From: a bacterium
GTDB taxonomy: Bacteria; Sumerlaeota; Sumerlaeia; SLMS01; JAHLLQ01
DNA length: 64,000 bases
Assembly: GCA_020444065.1 (NCBI GenBank)
Contig: JAHLLQ010000005.1
Coordinates: 62,001-126,000, forward strand
Direction: 5' to 3'
In this document: positions 33,740-42,663 of the stretch, piece by piece
Layout of the letters: every line of letters begins with the position of its first letter
Numbering within the stretch: the stretch's first letter is position 1
The notes under the pieces: generated by a model
Databases searched by the model: none
The model's input: the letters and a program-made list of their open reading frames with translations, nothing else
Told to the model about the DNA's origin: nothing
Made by a program: the position numbers and the translations under genes

Positions 33740-36337
33740 ATGAGACGTATCGATTGGCGGAGCGCTGCGCCCCTGCTACTGCTTGCGGTGTTGCTCCCGT
33801 TCGTCGTGTCGGCTGACCGAATTGTCCTCAAGAACGGCAACGTTCTGGAGGGCAAGATCATCTCGATGGACGGCGCCGAAGTCGTCATCGAGACTGGTGG
33901 ACTGCGGCAGACGATCTTCACCGATCAAATTTCGGAAGTGACCCGCGAGGCCGATGAGGACATCGGCCCGGGCGAGCACTATGCCACCGAGGCGCGCCAG
34001 ATCCTTGAGGCGGGCGATCCATATGGCGCCTGGCAGAAGCTCGTCGAGATGGTCAAGGCCGAGCCTGCAGCTTGGAGCCGCAACGCAATTCTTGTCCGAC
34101 GCGTCGAGAAAGGGCTCTTCGACGCGACAGCTACCGCTCTGGACCGCAATCGCTATCAGCAGGCGTTGATGTTCCTGGATGCGCTTGGGGGAGACGCGAC
34201 CGGGAAACTGTGGGAATCCACAACGACGGCGCCCGTGGAAACCCGTCGGGAGCAGCTCCGTAAGTACTACGGACTGGCGTACTATCGGCTCGGTAAAGAG
34301 AACCGCACGAACAACAATCGCGTGGATGCCCAGAGGTTCCTGCGCCAGGCACTGCAGTTTCTTCAGCCAGGCGATCCCGCCTACGCGGACGCGCAATACC
34401 AGTACGGCTCGACGCTGAAAGACGAGGCTGCCGAGGTCTATCGCGCCGGCCAGGTCGAGCGATCCCGTGAAATCGTCGAAGAGGCTATGCGAGCCTTCGG
34501 CGAGGCGCGCTCGAATGCCGTTGGAGACATGGCGCTTGTGCAGTCCGCCAGCGAGGAACTGGAGCGCCTGCGCGACAACGTCCTGCCGCAACTCCAACGC
34601 GCGTTGATGACGCCGACCCCGACGCCGGTGCCGACCGCCACCCCGGTGACGCCTACGCCAACCCCGACACCAGAGCCAAAGTTCGTCGAGTCAATCCTCG
34701 GCACACAGGCGCGGGAGAAGATGCGCCTGGCGCTGAACAAGGTCCTTCCTCAGTCCATGGATTCGGGCAAAGCGCTCGACTGGATTGTGATCGCGGTTCT
34801 GTTCATCATCGGTTTCTGGATTGTACCCGGCGTGATCCTGCGATTCCCGGCCAAGAAGGGCGGATTCTACGCGGAGAAGTGGAAGAAGCGCGTTCTCTTC
34901 ATGGGGCCGTTTGCTCTGATTGCTTGCCTCCTCGACAAGATGCTCCATCGGCCGCGTGCCCGAAAGGGCGCCGACAAGCCCTGTCCCGGCTGCGGATTCG
35001 ACTTGGCCGACATCTACGCGTACGAGGATCTCGATTTCACGCGCTGTCCGAACTGCCGGACCGAGGTCGAGCCCATTCACTCGCTGGTTGAGTACATCAC
35101 ACGGATTTCCAACTCGCTGCTCATCGATGCCAAGCAGGTCGAGCGCGGCGCGCAGATGATGACGTCGCTTGTCGAGAAAGAGACAATGCAGCGCCTGATC
35201 CGCGCCGTTCTGACGCTCGGCGTTCGGCGGCGCTCCAGCGACCTGCACATCGAGCCCAGCTCCAAGGGCGTTCCGATTCGCCAGCGCGTCGACGGTATCA
35301 TGACCGAGATGGTCATCCTGCCGGGCGAACTGGCCCCCGCGATCGTCTCTGCCCTGAAGATCATGGGCGAGATGGACATCACCGAGAAGCGTCGTCCGCA
35401 GGATGGCGGATTCAACATCTGGATCGATGGCAACGAGATCGATATCCGCCTGACGAGCATCCCGGCCAGCGGCTACGAGCGCATGTCGCTCCGAATGCTG
35501 GATCGTCGCACCATCGAGATGGGCCCGAAGAAGCTCGGCATGGTTGCCGGCGTACGCCGCATGTTCGAGCAGGCGATCCACGAGCCGCACGGCCTGATTC
35601 TCGTCACCGGTCCGACCGGTTCCGGCAAGAGCACGACCTTGTACGTCGCTCTCCAGGAGCTACTGACCGGCGACAAGAACATCGTCTCGATCGAGGATCC
35701 GATCGAATTCCGCCTCGACGGCGTGAACCAGATCCAGGTCAACACGGCCGTGGGCCTGACTTTCGCCAGCGGCTTGCGCTCCATCCTGCGGCAGGATCCG
35801 GACGTGGTGATGATTGGCGAGATCCGCGATCGCGAGACCGCCGAGATCGCCGTCAGTGCCGCCAACACCGGCCACCTCGTGCTGTCGACGCTGCACACGA
35901 TCGATACGGCGACCTGCGTCTCGCGCCTGGTCGAGTTGGGCGTGAATCCGCGCCAGTTCGCCGAGGCCTTGAACGTCATCATGGCGCAGCGCCTGATCCG
36001 GATGATCTGTCCCGATTGTCGTCTGCCTGCAACGCCTGAGGATGCCGTTGTGACCGAACTCAACATCCCGCACGCCGAACTGGAGGAATATGGCTTCCAG
36101 GAAGGCAAGGGTTGTGCGACCTGCAGCAAAACCGGATTCTTTGGCCGCACGGGCATCTTCGAGATGATGGTGATGAACGAAGCGCTGAAGACGGCCTTCG
36201 AGACTCGTTCGCTGACGACCGGCGAGGTTCGCGAGATCGCCATTGTCAACGGCATGAAGACGCTCCGCCACGAGGCACTGAGCCTGCTGAAACAGGGCTT
36301 GACCACCGCCGACGAAGTCCTCCGCGTGACGAAGTAG
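33740..36337 (+). CDS. GspE/PilB-type secretion ATPase fused to an exported N-terminal region
   Basis: 865 residues from the ATG at 33740 (GGAG upstream; an in-frame GTG at 33728 is an alternative). Parts: signal-like hydrophobic segment (about 7-24, ending FVVSA); small beta domain ADRIVLKNGNVLEGKI (25-75), as in the gene at 680; helical TPR-like region to about 285; Pro/Thr linker (about 290-313); membrane helix 344-366; second hydrophobic segment about 385-401; zinc ribbon CPGC/CPNC (414-438); then a full GspE ATPase with Walker A GPTGSGKSTT (about 623), DPDVVMIGEIRD (about 686) and the tetracysteine CPDC/CATC (757-796). GspE/PilB normally is wholly cytosolic, so the exported front part is very unusual. 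No other secretion genes follow. Confidence 0.9.
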   Translation: MRRIDWRSAAPLLLLAVLLPFVVSADRIVLKNGNVLEGKIISMDGAEVVIETGGLRQTIFTDQISEVTREADEDIGPGEHYATEARQILEAGDPYGAWQKLVEMVKAEPAAWSRNAILVRRVEKGLFDATATALDRNRYQQALMFLDALGGDATGKLWESTTTAPVETRREQLRKYYGLAYYRLGKENRTNNNRVDAQRFLRQALQFLQPGDPAYADAQYQYGSTLKDEAAEVYRAGQVERSREIVEEAMRAFGEARSNAVGDMALVQSASEELERLRDNVLPQLQRALMTPTPTPVPTATPVTPTPTPTPEPKFVESILGTQAREKMRLALNKVLPQSMDSGKALDWIVIAVLFIIGFWIVPGVILRFPAKKGGFYAEKWKKRVLFMGPFALIACLLDKMLHRPRARKGADKPCPGCGFDLADIYAYEDLDFTRCPNCRTEVEPIHSLVEYITRISNSLLIDAKQVERGAQMMTSLVEKETMQRLIRAVLTLGVRRRSSDLHIEPSSKGVPIRQRVDGIMTEMVILPGELAPAIVSALKIMGEMDITEKRRPQDGGFNIWIDGNEIDIRLTSIPASGYERMSLRMLDRRTIEMGPKKLGMVAGVRRMFEQAIHEPHGLILVTGPTGSGKSTTLYVALQELLTGDKNIVSIEDPIEFRLDGVNQIQVNTAVGLTFASGLRSILRQDPDVVMIGEIRDRETAEIAVSAANTGHLVLSTLHTIDTATCVSRLVELGVNPRQFAEALNVIMAQRLIRMICPDCRLPATPEDAVVTELNIPHAELEEYGFQEGKGCATCSKTGFFGRTGIFEMMVMNEALKTAFETRSLTTGEVREIAIVNGMKTLRHEALSLLKQGLTTADEVLRVTK

Positions 36338-36468
36338 TCCGCTCGCATCTCACAGACTCTCACCCTTTACGGCTTGTTCTGGACCGGCTCTTGCATTTAC
36401 GGTGCCTCGCAGGCTGGCGAGCGCGCTCGTTAGCCCGCCAATACGCAGGATTGGAGTGGTCGATTCTC

Positions 36469-37707
36469 ATGTCCGACTCACCGTACGGAGGCCAGGAGCC
36501 TCGTCCGCAGGGGCAACCCCCGCAGCAAAATCCCAACGCGCAAGGGAGTCCCGCTCCCGGGCCGCCTCCCGGTGCGCAGCCGCCTCCGTATTATCAGCAA
36601 GCGCGGCCTCAGGGCCCACCGCAGGGGCAACCCATGGGTCCTCGGCCACCATGGCAGGGCGGCCCGCCTCCTGGATGGCAGGGTGGCGGTCCGGGCGGTC
36701 AACCGCCGTGGAACGCACCTCGCCGGCCCATGAAGCGCAGCCCGATTCCGCTGATCATCGGCCTGGTCGTGCTGCTGTTTGTCGTCTTCGGCGGCGTGCT
36801 GGCGGTGGCGGTCGGCCTGACCAGCAGCACCAGCGGCGGTTCCTCGGGCTTTGGCTTCGGGGATAAGATTGGCATCCTGGACGTCGAAGGTGTGCTGGGC
36901 GCGGGGCCGCAGTATGGGGCCGACACAGAGAAACTGAAAGAGATCGTCTTGCGTTGGGCCGAGGATGATTCGGTGCGCGGCATGGTCCTTCGCATCAACA
37001 GCCCCGGCGGCGGGGTTGCGGCGACGCAGGAGCTCTTCGACGCGATCGACGTGTTCCGCCTGGACTATGGAAAGCCGGTCTACGCCAGCATGGGCGACGT
37101 CGCTGCGAGCGGCGGGTTCTACGTTGCGATGGGCGCGGATCGCGTCTACGCCAACCCCGGCACGTTGACGGGCAGCATCGGCGTCATCATGAGCTTCTAC
37201 AAATACCAGGACCTTGCCAACAAGGTTGGCCTCGAGCAGCGAGTTGTGAAGAGCGGCCAGTTCAAGGACATGGGCTCCGGAATGCGCGACATGACCGACG
37301 CCGAGCGGGACCTGCTCAACGACATGATCCAGAACGTGTACGAGCAATTCTACGGTGAAGTCTTCCACGCGCGGTCGCCTGTTGTGCGCGAGATGCTCGC
37401 AACCCAGCGCGGCGTGAAGCCCGTTGAAATCAGCGACGACGAGGTGGACGAGTTCCTGCGCGGCAAGTGCGACGGACGGATCTTCACGGGCGACCAGGCA
37501 CTCGAGTACGGCATGATCGACGCCACGGGAACGCTGGATGTCGTTCTGTCGGACATCAAGAGCGATCTGAGCATGAAGGACGATGCCCGTGAAGTTCGCG
37601 AGCCGGTCAAGCCGGTCGGCCTTTTCGGCACGATCAAGTCGCAGGTTCATTCGCTGGAGCAAATGGCTCCTGGAACGCCGAAGCTGGAGTTCCGCTTCAC
37701 AATGTAA
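36469..37707 (+). CDS. sppA: Signal peptide peptidase SppA (single-domain type)
   Basis: 412 residues from the ATG at 36469 (GGAG 12 bases upstream); the open frame further left overlaps the ATPase gene and is shadow. A Pro/Gln/Gly-rich cytoplasmic N-terminus (about 80 residues) precedes a membrane helix (about 87-110). The peptidase domain is the S49 type, with nucleophile Ser about 214 in GDVAASGGFYVAMGAD and general-base Lys about 261 in VKSGQFKDMGS, the spacing of single-domain SppA. It degrades leftover signal peptides in the membrane. Family N-termini rarely carry this long disordered part. Confidence 0.94.
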   Translation: MSDSPYGGQEPRPQGQPPQQNPNAQGSPAPGPPPGAQPPPYYQQARPQGPPQGQPMGPRPPWQGGPPPGWQGGGPGGQPPWNAPRRPMKRSPIPLIIGLVVLLFVVFGGVLAVAVGLTSSTSGGSSGFGFGDKIGILDVEGVLGAGPQYGADTEKLKEIVLRWAEDDSVRGMVLRINSPGGGVAATQELFDAIDVFRLDYGKPVYASMGDVAASGGFYVAMGADRVYANPGTLTGSIGVIMSFYKYQDLANKVGLEQRVVKSGQFKDMGSGMRDMTDAERDLLNDMIQNVYEQFYGEVFHARSPVVREMLATQRGVKPVEISDDEVDEFLRGKCDGRIFTGDQALEYGMIDATGTLDVVLSDIKSDLSMKDDAREVREPVKPVGLFGTIKSQVHSLEQMAPGTPKLEFRFTM

Positions 37708-37756
37708 GGCCTGAAAAGGGGTGACGCCGAACAGTGGGCGCACCTAGGATTTACTT

Positions 37757-37785
37757 GAAAGCCGCGGGGCACGCCCGCGGCTTTC
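37757..37785 (+). terminator. Hairpin between sppA and rbfA
   Basis: A perfect 12-bp inverted repeat (37757-37768 with 37774-37785) around a 5-base loop. A downstream T run is almost absent, so it may be a weak terminator or a processing or attenuation hairpin. Confidence 0.55.
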
Positions 37786-37811
37786 CCATCAATGCAACGC
37801 GGGGGTGGACT

Positions 37812-38186
37812 ATGGTCTCTCATCGAATGGAACGCATCGAAGAAGCGATCGGACAGAGCATTTCGGAAATCGTCCTGCAGGAACTGCGCGATCCCCGCAT
37901 CCCCATGATCTTCACCGTGACCAGCGTCAAGGTGACCAAGGATCTGGCCGAGGCGCGGATCTACTTTAGCCAACTGCCGGACAGTGACGATGCCATCGAC
38001 GCGACGCTGGACGCGCTCGAGCACGCTTCCGGACACATCCGCGCGATGCTCGGGCACCGGATTCGCCTGAAGACCACCCCCAAGGTGATGTTCTTCTTCG
38101 ATCCGGGCCGCCAGCACGCCCAGCGCATCGACACGATCCTGAATGAACTGAAAGCCGCCGAACACGAGAAGGCGTCCGGGGAGTAG
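37812..38186 (+). CDS. rbfA: Ribosome-binding factor A
   Basis: 124 residues. The start at 37812 begins with the family N-terminus MVSHRMERIEEAIGQSISEIV; the upstream extension is intergenic, including the 12-bp hairpin. RbfA is a single KH-like domain that binds the 30S subunit and helps 16S rRNA 5'-end maturation. Motifs seen are LRDPRIPMIFTVTSVKVTKDLAEARIYFS (in parts) and LGHRIRLKTTPKVMFFFDPG. The classical neighbours infB, nusA and truB are absent here. Confidence 0.95.
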   Translation: MVSHRMERIEEAIGQSISEIVLQELRDPRIPMIFTVTSVKVTKDLAEARIYFSQLPDSDDAIDATLDALEHASGHIRAMLGHRIRLKTTPKVMFFFDPGRQHAQRIDTILNELKAAEHEKASGE

Positions 38187-38206
38187 AGGAGAGCATCGCT
38201 CTCCTC
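38186..38206. other. Short hairpin at the end of rbfA
   Basis: A 9-bp perfect stem (38186-38194 with 38198-38206) closes a 3-base loop between convergent genes. It starts at the rbfA stop. There is no T run on either strand, so it is a weak candidate for a bidirectional terminator. Confidence 0.35.
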
Positions 38207-38261
38207 AATCCCTGCGGGACGATTGCGCCCCGCGATGGTTCAACTTGTCTGATTGGATGGC

Positions 38262-39533
38262 TCAGTCGTCCGCCGGTTCGTTGACGTCGACGGCGTTAAT
38301 GGGGGCGGCGTCCTGCAGCACTTCGAATCCGCGAATGATCACGCGGTCGCCGCTCTTGATGCCAAAGGTCACTTCGATGTCGTCCTTGCCTTCCAGTCCC
38401 AGCTCGACCGGGACCATCTTGGCGACCTCGTAATCGGTATCCGGCATCTGGTCGACGACGAAAACGACATCGGTATTGTTGCGGCGCGTGACGACAGACT
38501 TCGGCAGCACGATCGTGTCGCGGCGGCGTTCGGTTACAACGTCGGCCTTGCCGAACATTCCGGGCTTCAGCAGCCAGTCCGGGTTGTCCAGTCGCACGTC
38601 CACTTGGAATGCCCGCGACTCGGGATCGACGCTGTTTGAAATCTGCGCAACCTCACCGGTGCGCTCCATATCGTCGCGGGCGTAGATCGTAACGTCCGCT
38701 TCCTGCCCAGGGCCGATCCGTCCGACATCTTTGCTGGTGACGTCGCAGCGCATGTAGACTTCTGAGATGTCAACCACGCCGCAGACTTCGAAGTTCGCCG
38801 CAACCTGACGGCCGTCGTAGTCGGTAACGTTCTCCTCGCCGAAGCCCCGCGTGAACTTACCCTGACCCTGGATCGTTGCCCGTGAGACGATCAGGCCTTC
38901 GTAGGGTGCGCGGATCTCAAGGCGATCCATGCGGCGCTCGGTCTGCGTGACGCGACTCTTGGCCTTCAGCAGGTTGATCTGATTCTGGCGCTGGCTGTTG
39001 ACGGCGCGTTCCAATTCCAGGCGAACGGCGTCGACGTCCTTCTGTGCCGCGATGCCGCGCGCATACAGATCCTGCAGGGTGCGGTATTCACGCAGGCGCG
39101 CATCGAGAGCCTTTTGGCCGATATCCAGCGTCTCCTGCTGAATGGCGACGTCGGCCTTATTGACCGACAATTCGGTTTGAAGAGTCTCGCTCTCGAGCGT
39201 TGCGATGACGTCGTCCTGATTGACGTGGTCGCCCTCAATCCACTCCTTCGAGAAATGCAGAATGCCGGCTTCCTCGGTCCGCAGCACCTGGCTGCGGGTC
39301 GGCAGGATCACGCCGGTGGTCGAAACCGTGGATCGAATCTCCCCGCGCTCGGCGATATCGACCAGCACGGGCGCCAGGAAGACCTTTTCCTTCTTAACGT
39401 TCTGGGCTTGCTCCCCACCCGGCTTGCCGGCGCCCCCGTTGCCGCCCCCATCGCGATTGGGAGGCCGACAGGCCGTCAGGGCCATCAGCACCGAGAGTGC
39501 GAGAACTGTCGAAATCGCAACGTGACGCTTCAT
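38262..39533 (-). CDS. Efflux membrane fusion lipoprotein (HlyD/AcrA family)
   Basis: 423 residues from the ATG at 39533. The start gives a good lipoprotein signal (LMALTAC, Cys about 22); earlier in-frame starts (39548, 39578) lack ribosome sites. The periplasmic adaptor layout is clear: beta-barrel/lipoyl halves (STTGVILPTRSQVL; RIEAPYEG-like RLEIRAPYEGLIVSRATIQGQG) around a coiled coil (about 110-200), and the C-terminal domain WLLKPGMFGKADVV. Such proteins bridge an inner-membrane RND or ABC pump to an outer-membrane channel. No pump gene is adjacent; it is divergent from the cytochrome gene and convergent with rbfA. Confidence 0.9.
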   Translation of the reverse strand: MKRHVAISTVLALSVLMALTACRPPNRDGGGNGGAGKPGGEQAQNVKKEKVFLAPVLVDIAERGEIRSTVSTTGVILPTRSQVLRTEEAGILHFSKEWIEGDHVNQDDVIATLESETLQTELSVNKADVAIQQETLDIGQKALDARLREYRTLQDLYARGIAAQKDVDAVRLELERAVNSQRQNQINLLKAKSRVTQTERRMDRLEIRAPYEGLIVSRATIQGQGKFTRGFGEENVTDYDGRQVAANFEVCGVVDISEVYMRCDVTSKDVGRIGPGQEADVTIYARDDMERTGEVAQISNSVDPESRAFQVDVRLDNPDWLLKPGMFGKADVVTERRRDTIVLPKSVVTRRNNTDVVFVVDQMPDTDYEVAKMVPVELGLEGKDDIEVTFGIKSGDRVIIRGFEVLQDAAPINAVDVNEPADD

Positions 39534-39699
39534 TGAGTTTTTCCGCATTGGAACTGGGGAGCATTGCCGCTCCGGCATATCCTACGGGCCGCCAGGGAAA
39601 ACCTTCACGGGATTCCCGGACCATCTCCGCTCAAATCCCCTTGCCCACGCACCGCAAAAACCGATAAAGAAGACACATATTATCGGAATAGGGGAATTT

Positions 39700-41274
39700 A
39701 TGAATTCCAAACCCACCCTACTCATCATGTTTTTGCTTCTCGCAACCCTCTCTTTCGGTGTGGAGGAGAGCAAGATCTTCCTGCCCGGCAGCCAGCCCGG
39801 CGAGAACGACATCGAATTCGCCAAGGTTGCCCAGTGCCAGATGTGCCATTCGGGAACCCCGAACGGCGAAGCGGACCCCTATTTCTCGTGGTCCGGCGGC
39901 ATGATGGCCCAGGCGGCGCGGGATCCGATCTTCCGTGCCACGGTCGCCATCGCGAACCAGGACATCCCCGATGTCGGTGAGTTCTGCTTCCGCTGCCACA
40001 CGCCGCGGGCATGGCTGGAGGGGCGCTCCCTGCCAGCAGACGGCTCGGCTCTCCTCGAAGAGGACATGCACGGCGTGAGTTGCGATGTCTGCCATCGATT
40101 CGTCGATCCCATGAGTGAAGAGGCCAAGGGGTTGGCAAGCAGCATCCCGCCGGGCTATGGCAACGCGATGATGGTGGCCGATCCCGCGAATGTCGTGCGG
40201 GGGCCTTACGGCGATGCCCAGGGCGCTATGCCTCACAAGGCGCTAAAAAGCGATTTCCACGCATCCTCGGATCTTTGCGGTCTTTGCCACAATGTCTCGA
40301 ATCCCGTGTTTGCCGAGGATGTCAGGACACAGCCACCGTATGCCTTTGGTCACGTTGAGCGGACCTTCAGCGAGTGGAGCCTGAGTGCCTTTCCCGAGAA
40401 GGGGCAAGACGGCACTTGCCAATCGTGCCACTATCCCGAGGTCGAGGGCGGCGGGCAGGCATCGCGCTACGGCAGCCCGCATCGGGATCACTTCGTGATG
40501 CACGGCCCTGTGGGCAGTTCCGCCTGGATCCAGGAAGTGACTTACGAACTGTGGGGCGGCAAGAACATGGAGAAGAAGGCGCTGGACGCTGCCGTCGAGC
40601 GCGCCCGCAAGCTCCTTCGCACGGCGGCCGACCTGGAAGTGAAAGCCCCCGTGGACAATCAGGTCGTCATCCGGATCACCAACAAGACGGGCCACAAGTT
40701 GCCGACCGGCTATCCGGAGGGCCGCCGAATGTGGCTGAACGTGCGTTTCCTCGGCACGGGCGGGAATGTGATCGAGGAGTTCGGCCGGTTCGGCGAGACG
40801 ACGGCGATGCTCAATGGGGAAGAAGTCACCGTCGAGACATTACTCGATGCGGATGTGATCAAGGTCTACGAATGCCTGCCGGGCATCAGCGAAGAGACCG
40901 CCGCGAAGTTCGGCATCGAGCCGGGCAAGTCGTTCCACTTCGTCCTGAACGATATGATTGCAAAGGACAACCGGATCCCGCCGGAGGGGTTCAATAATGT
41001 CGAGTTTGCCAAGCACCTGGCCGCGCCGGTGGGAGCATCGTACGCCGATGGCCAGAATTGGGACGAGCAGACCTTCGATGTTCCCGTCGGCACCGCGAAA
41101 ATCGAAGCCACGCTGCACAGCCAGTCGATGTCGTGGGAGTACTTGAAGTTCCTGGTCGAGGAGAACAAGACGGACGATTGGAGCAAGCGGCTCTATAAGA
41201 CCTGGCAACTGACTGACCGCTGCCCGCCGGAAACCATTGCGACGGCGACCCTGGATGTGGCGAATGGAGGATAG
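39700..41274 (+). CDS. Exported multiheme cytochrome c with five heme sites
   Basis: 524 residues. A short signal peptide (about 1-20) is followed by five CxxCH heme motifs: CQMCH (46-50), CFRCH (96-100), CDVCH (128-132), CGLCH (193-197) and CQSCH (240-244). After residue 290 a beta-sandwich-like half has the motif ITNKTGHKLPTGYPEGRRMW, typical of multiheme cytochrome proteins of the c554/nitrite-related 'decaheme-like' exported type. Redox partners are unknown. It likely carries electrons in the periplasm or at the surface. It is divergent from the membrane fusion protein gene. c-type assembly genes are not in the window. Confidence 0.93.
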   Translation: MNSKPTLLIMFLLLATLSFGVEESKIFLPGSQPGENDIEFAKVAQCQMCHSGTPNGEADPYFSWSGGMMAQAARDPIFRATVAIANQDIPDVGEFCFRCHTPRAWLEGRSLPADGSALLEEDMHGVSCDVCHRFVDPMSEEAKGLASSIPPGYGNAMMVADPANVVRGPYGDAQGAMPHKALKSDFHASSDLCGLCHNVSNPVFAEDVRTQPPYAFGHVERTFSEWSLSAFPEKGQDGTCQSCHYPEVEGGGQASRYGSPHRDHFVMHGPVGSSAWIQEVTYELWGGKNMEKKALDAAVERARKLLRTAADLEVKAPVDNQVVIRITNKTGHKLPTGYPEGRRMWLNVRFLGTGGNVIEEFGRFGETTAMLNGEEVTVETLLDADVIKVYECLPGISEETAAKFGIEPGKSFHFVLNDMIAKDNRIPPEGFNNVEFAKHLAAPVGASYADGQNWDEQTFDVPVGTAKIEATLHSQSMSWEYLKFLVEENKTDDWSKRLYKTWQLTDRCPPETIATATLDVANGG

Positions 41275-41361
41275 TATCGCAGTTCGCTCGTGCTCATCGC
41301 AGCGGTGCTCGTAGTCGGTATCGAGTTCGCACAGCAGCACGACGCGTGAAAGAAGCACCCG

Positions 41362-42501
41362 GTGCAGCCACTCACCATACTTCATGTGACCAGTCACGCC
41401 GGCGTGTTCCGGGGCGGTGCGGTGCAAGCGTGTCGCATAGCGAACGCGCAGGCCGAACGCGGCCATCGAGTGACAGTCGTTCCGAACACCTCCGCAGAAC
41501 CATCGCGCGAGAAACTGGCGAAGGCGCTGGCAACCTGGAGCGAGGCGCTTGATTCGCGCGTGCAAGTGATTCCGCTGCCGCTGCGCGCATTGCGCGGCCG
41601 CATCGGCCTGCCGTGGATCATTCGGCGCATGAAGCCGGACGTCGTTCACGCTCATCGAGATCCGGCGTTGATCGCTGTCAGCAAATCCGCCCGTCGAAAT
41701 CCCCGATTCGTCTTTGTCGGCCAGCGCGGTACCACCAAGGTGCCGCCGGCGCGGGCCCAGGCGATCTTCGCGTCCGAGCGCCTCGACGGCGTGTCCGCCG
41801 TCGCCGATGCTGTGCGGGACGTGCTGCTTCACAAGACCGGTATTCGTCCTCCGGAGAAGATCCGCACCATCTACGGCAGCGTTGATCTGGAACACTTCAC
41901 GGCCGGTTCGCGCGATGAAGAACGTCGCCACAAGCTCGGCTATGGCCCGGAGCACTTCGTCATCGGCAGTCTGTCTTCCTGGCGGAAGCAGAAGGGCTTC
42001 GACACGCTCATTGCAGCCGCGACACAGGCCATCGCCAAGAACGATCGCCTGAGACTGCTGTTCCTCGGCACCGGCGTCGAAGAGCACGTTGCTTCCAGCG
42101 CACACGAGGCCGGCATCGGGAACTACTGCCGCTTCCTGGGCCACCAAACGAATGTCGTGGAGTGGCTTCGCGTGATGGACGTTTCGATTGTGTGCGCACG
42201 TTCAAAGGAGGGCCTGTCGGGCGTGCTGCGCGAATCGCTGGCGTGCCAGGTGCCCGTGATCTCGACCGATTCCGACGGCAATCCGGAGATTGTTCGTGAC
42301 AAGGAGACGGGACTGCTCGTGCCCACGGACGACGTGGATGCATTGGCGGAGGCTTTGTTGTGGGCCGCGGCCCATCCCGCCGAAATGCACCAGTTCGCCG
42401 AGGCCGGCCGCCAGTGGGTGCATGATCACTGCTCGTCGACGGTCCAGGCCGAAAGACTGGAAGCATTCTATCGCGAGCTGATCGAGAAGCGGCGTCGGTA
42501 G
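41362..42501 (+). CDS. Family 4-type glycosyltransferase
   Basis: 379 residues from a GTG at 41362; no ATG fits better, and the protein begins correctly with LTILHVTSHAGVFRGGAVQA. The upstream sequence AAAGAAG is a weak ribosome site. GT-B motifs: VHAHRDPALIAVS, RTIYGSVDLEHFTA, IGSLSSWRKQKGFDTLI, the donor-site EX7E equivalent ARSKEGLSGVLRESLA and STDSDGNPEIV. It is similar in type to the GT4 at 14735 but clearly a different protein. It lies 87 bases after the cytochrome gene on the same strand. Confidence 0.9.
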   Translation: MQPLTILHVTSHAGVFRGGAVQACRIANAQAERGHRVTVVPNTSAEPSREKLAKALATWSEALDSRVQVIPLPLRALRGRIGLPWIIRRMKPDVVHAHRDPALIAVSKSARRNPRFVFVGQRGTTKVPPARAQAIFASERLDGVSAVADAVRDVLLHKTGIRPPEKIRTIYGSVDLEHFTAGSRDEERRHKLGYGPEHFVIGSLSSWRKQKGFDTLIAAATQAIAKNDRLRLLFLGTGVEEHVASSAHEAGIGNYCRFLGHQTNVVEWLRVMDVSIVCARSKEGLSGVLRESLACQVPVISTDSDGNPEIVRDKETGLLVPTDDVDALAEALLWAAAHPAEMHQFAEAGRQWVHDHCSSTVQAERLEAFYRELIEKRRR

Positions 42502-42663
42502 GGGAGAAGGCGGCAAGATTCACGAGATCGCCAGGATGAAGTTCTCCTGTTAGTAGATCGCTTGCTTTCCCACAAAACACTCTTCGCTTGTTCTTTTCTC
42601 TCGCATCATCCGCGTGCGTCGTGGTGTGGTCTGCGCCGTGAATCTGACCGGTGAAGGAAAGCC

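Noticed and set aside
36112-36468. N-terminal extension of SppA
   Set aside because: It overlaps the GspE C-terminus in another frame. The ATG at 36469 begins the natural low-complexity tail.
38186-38206. Strong terminator of rbfA
   Set aside because: The 9-bp hairpin has no T run on either strand, so I kept it only as a weak hairpin feature.
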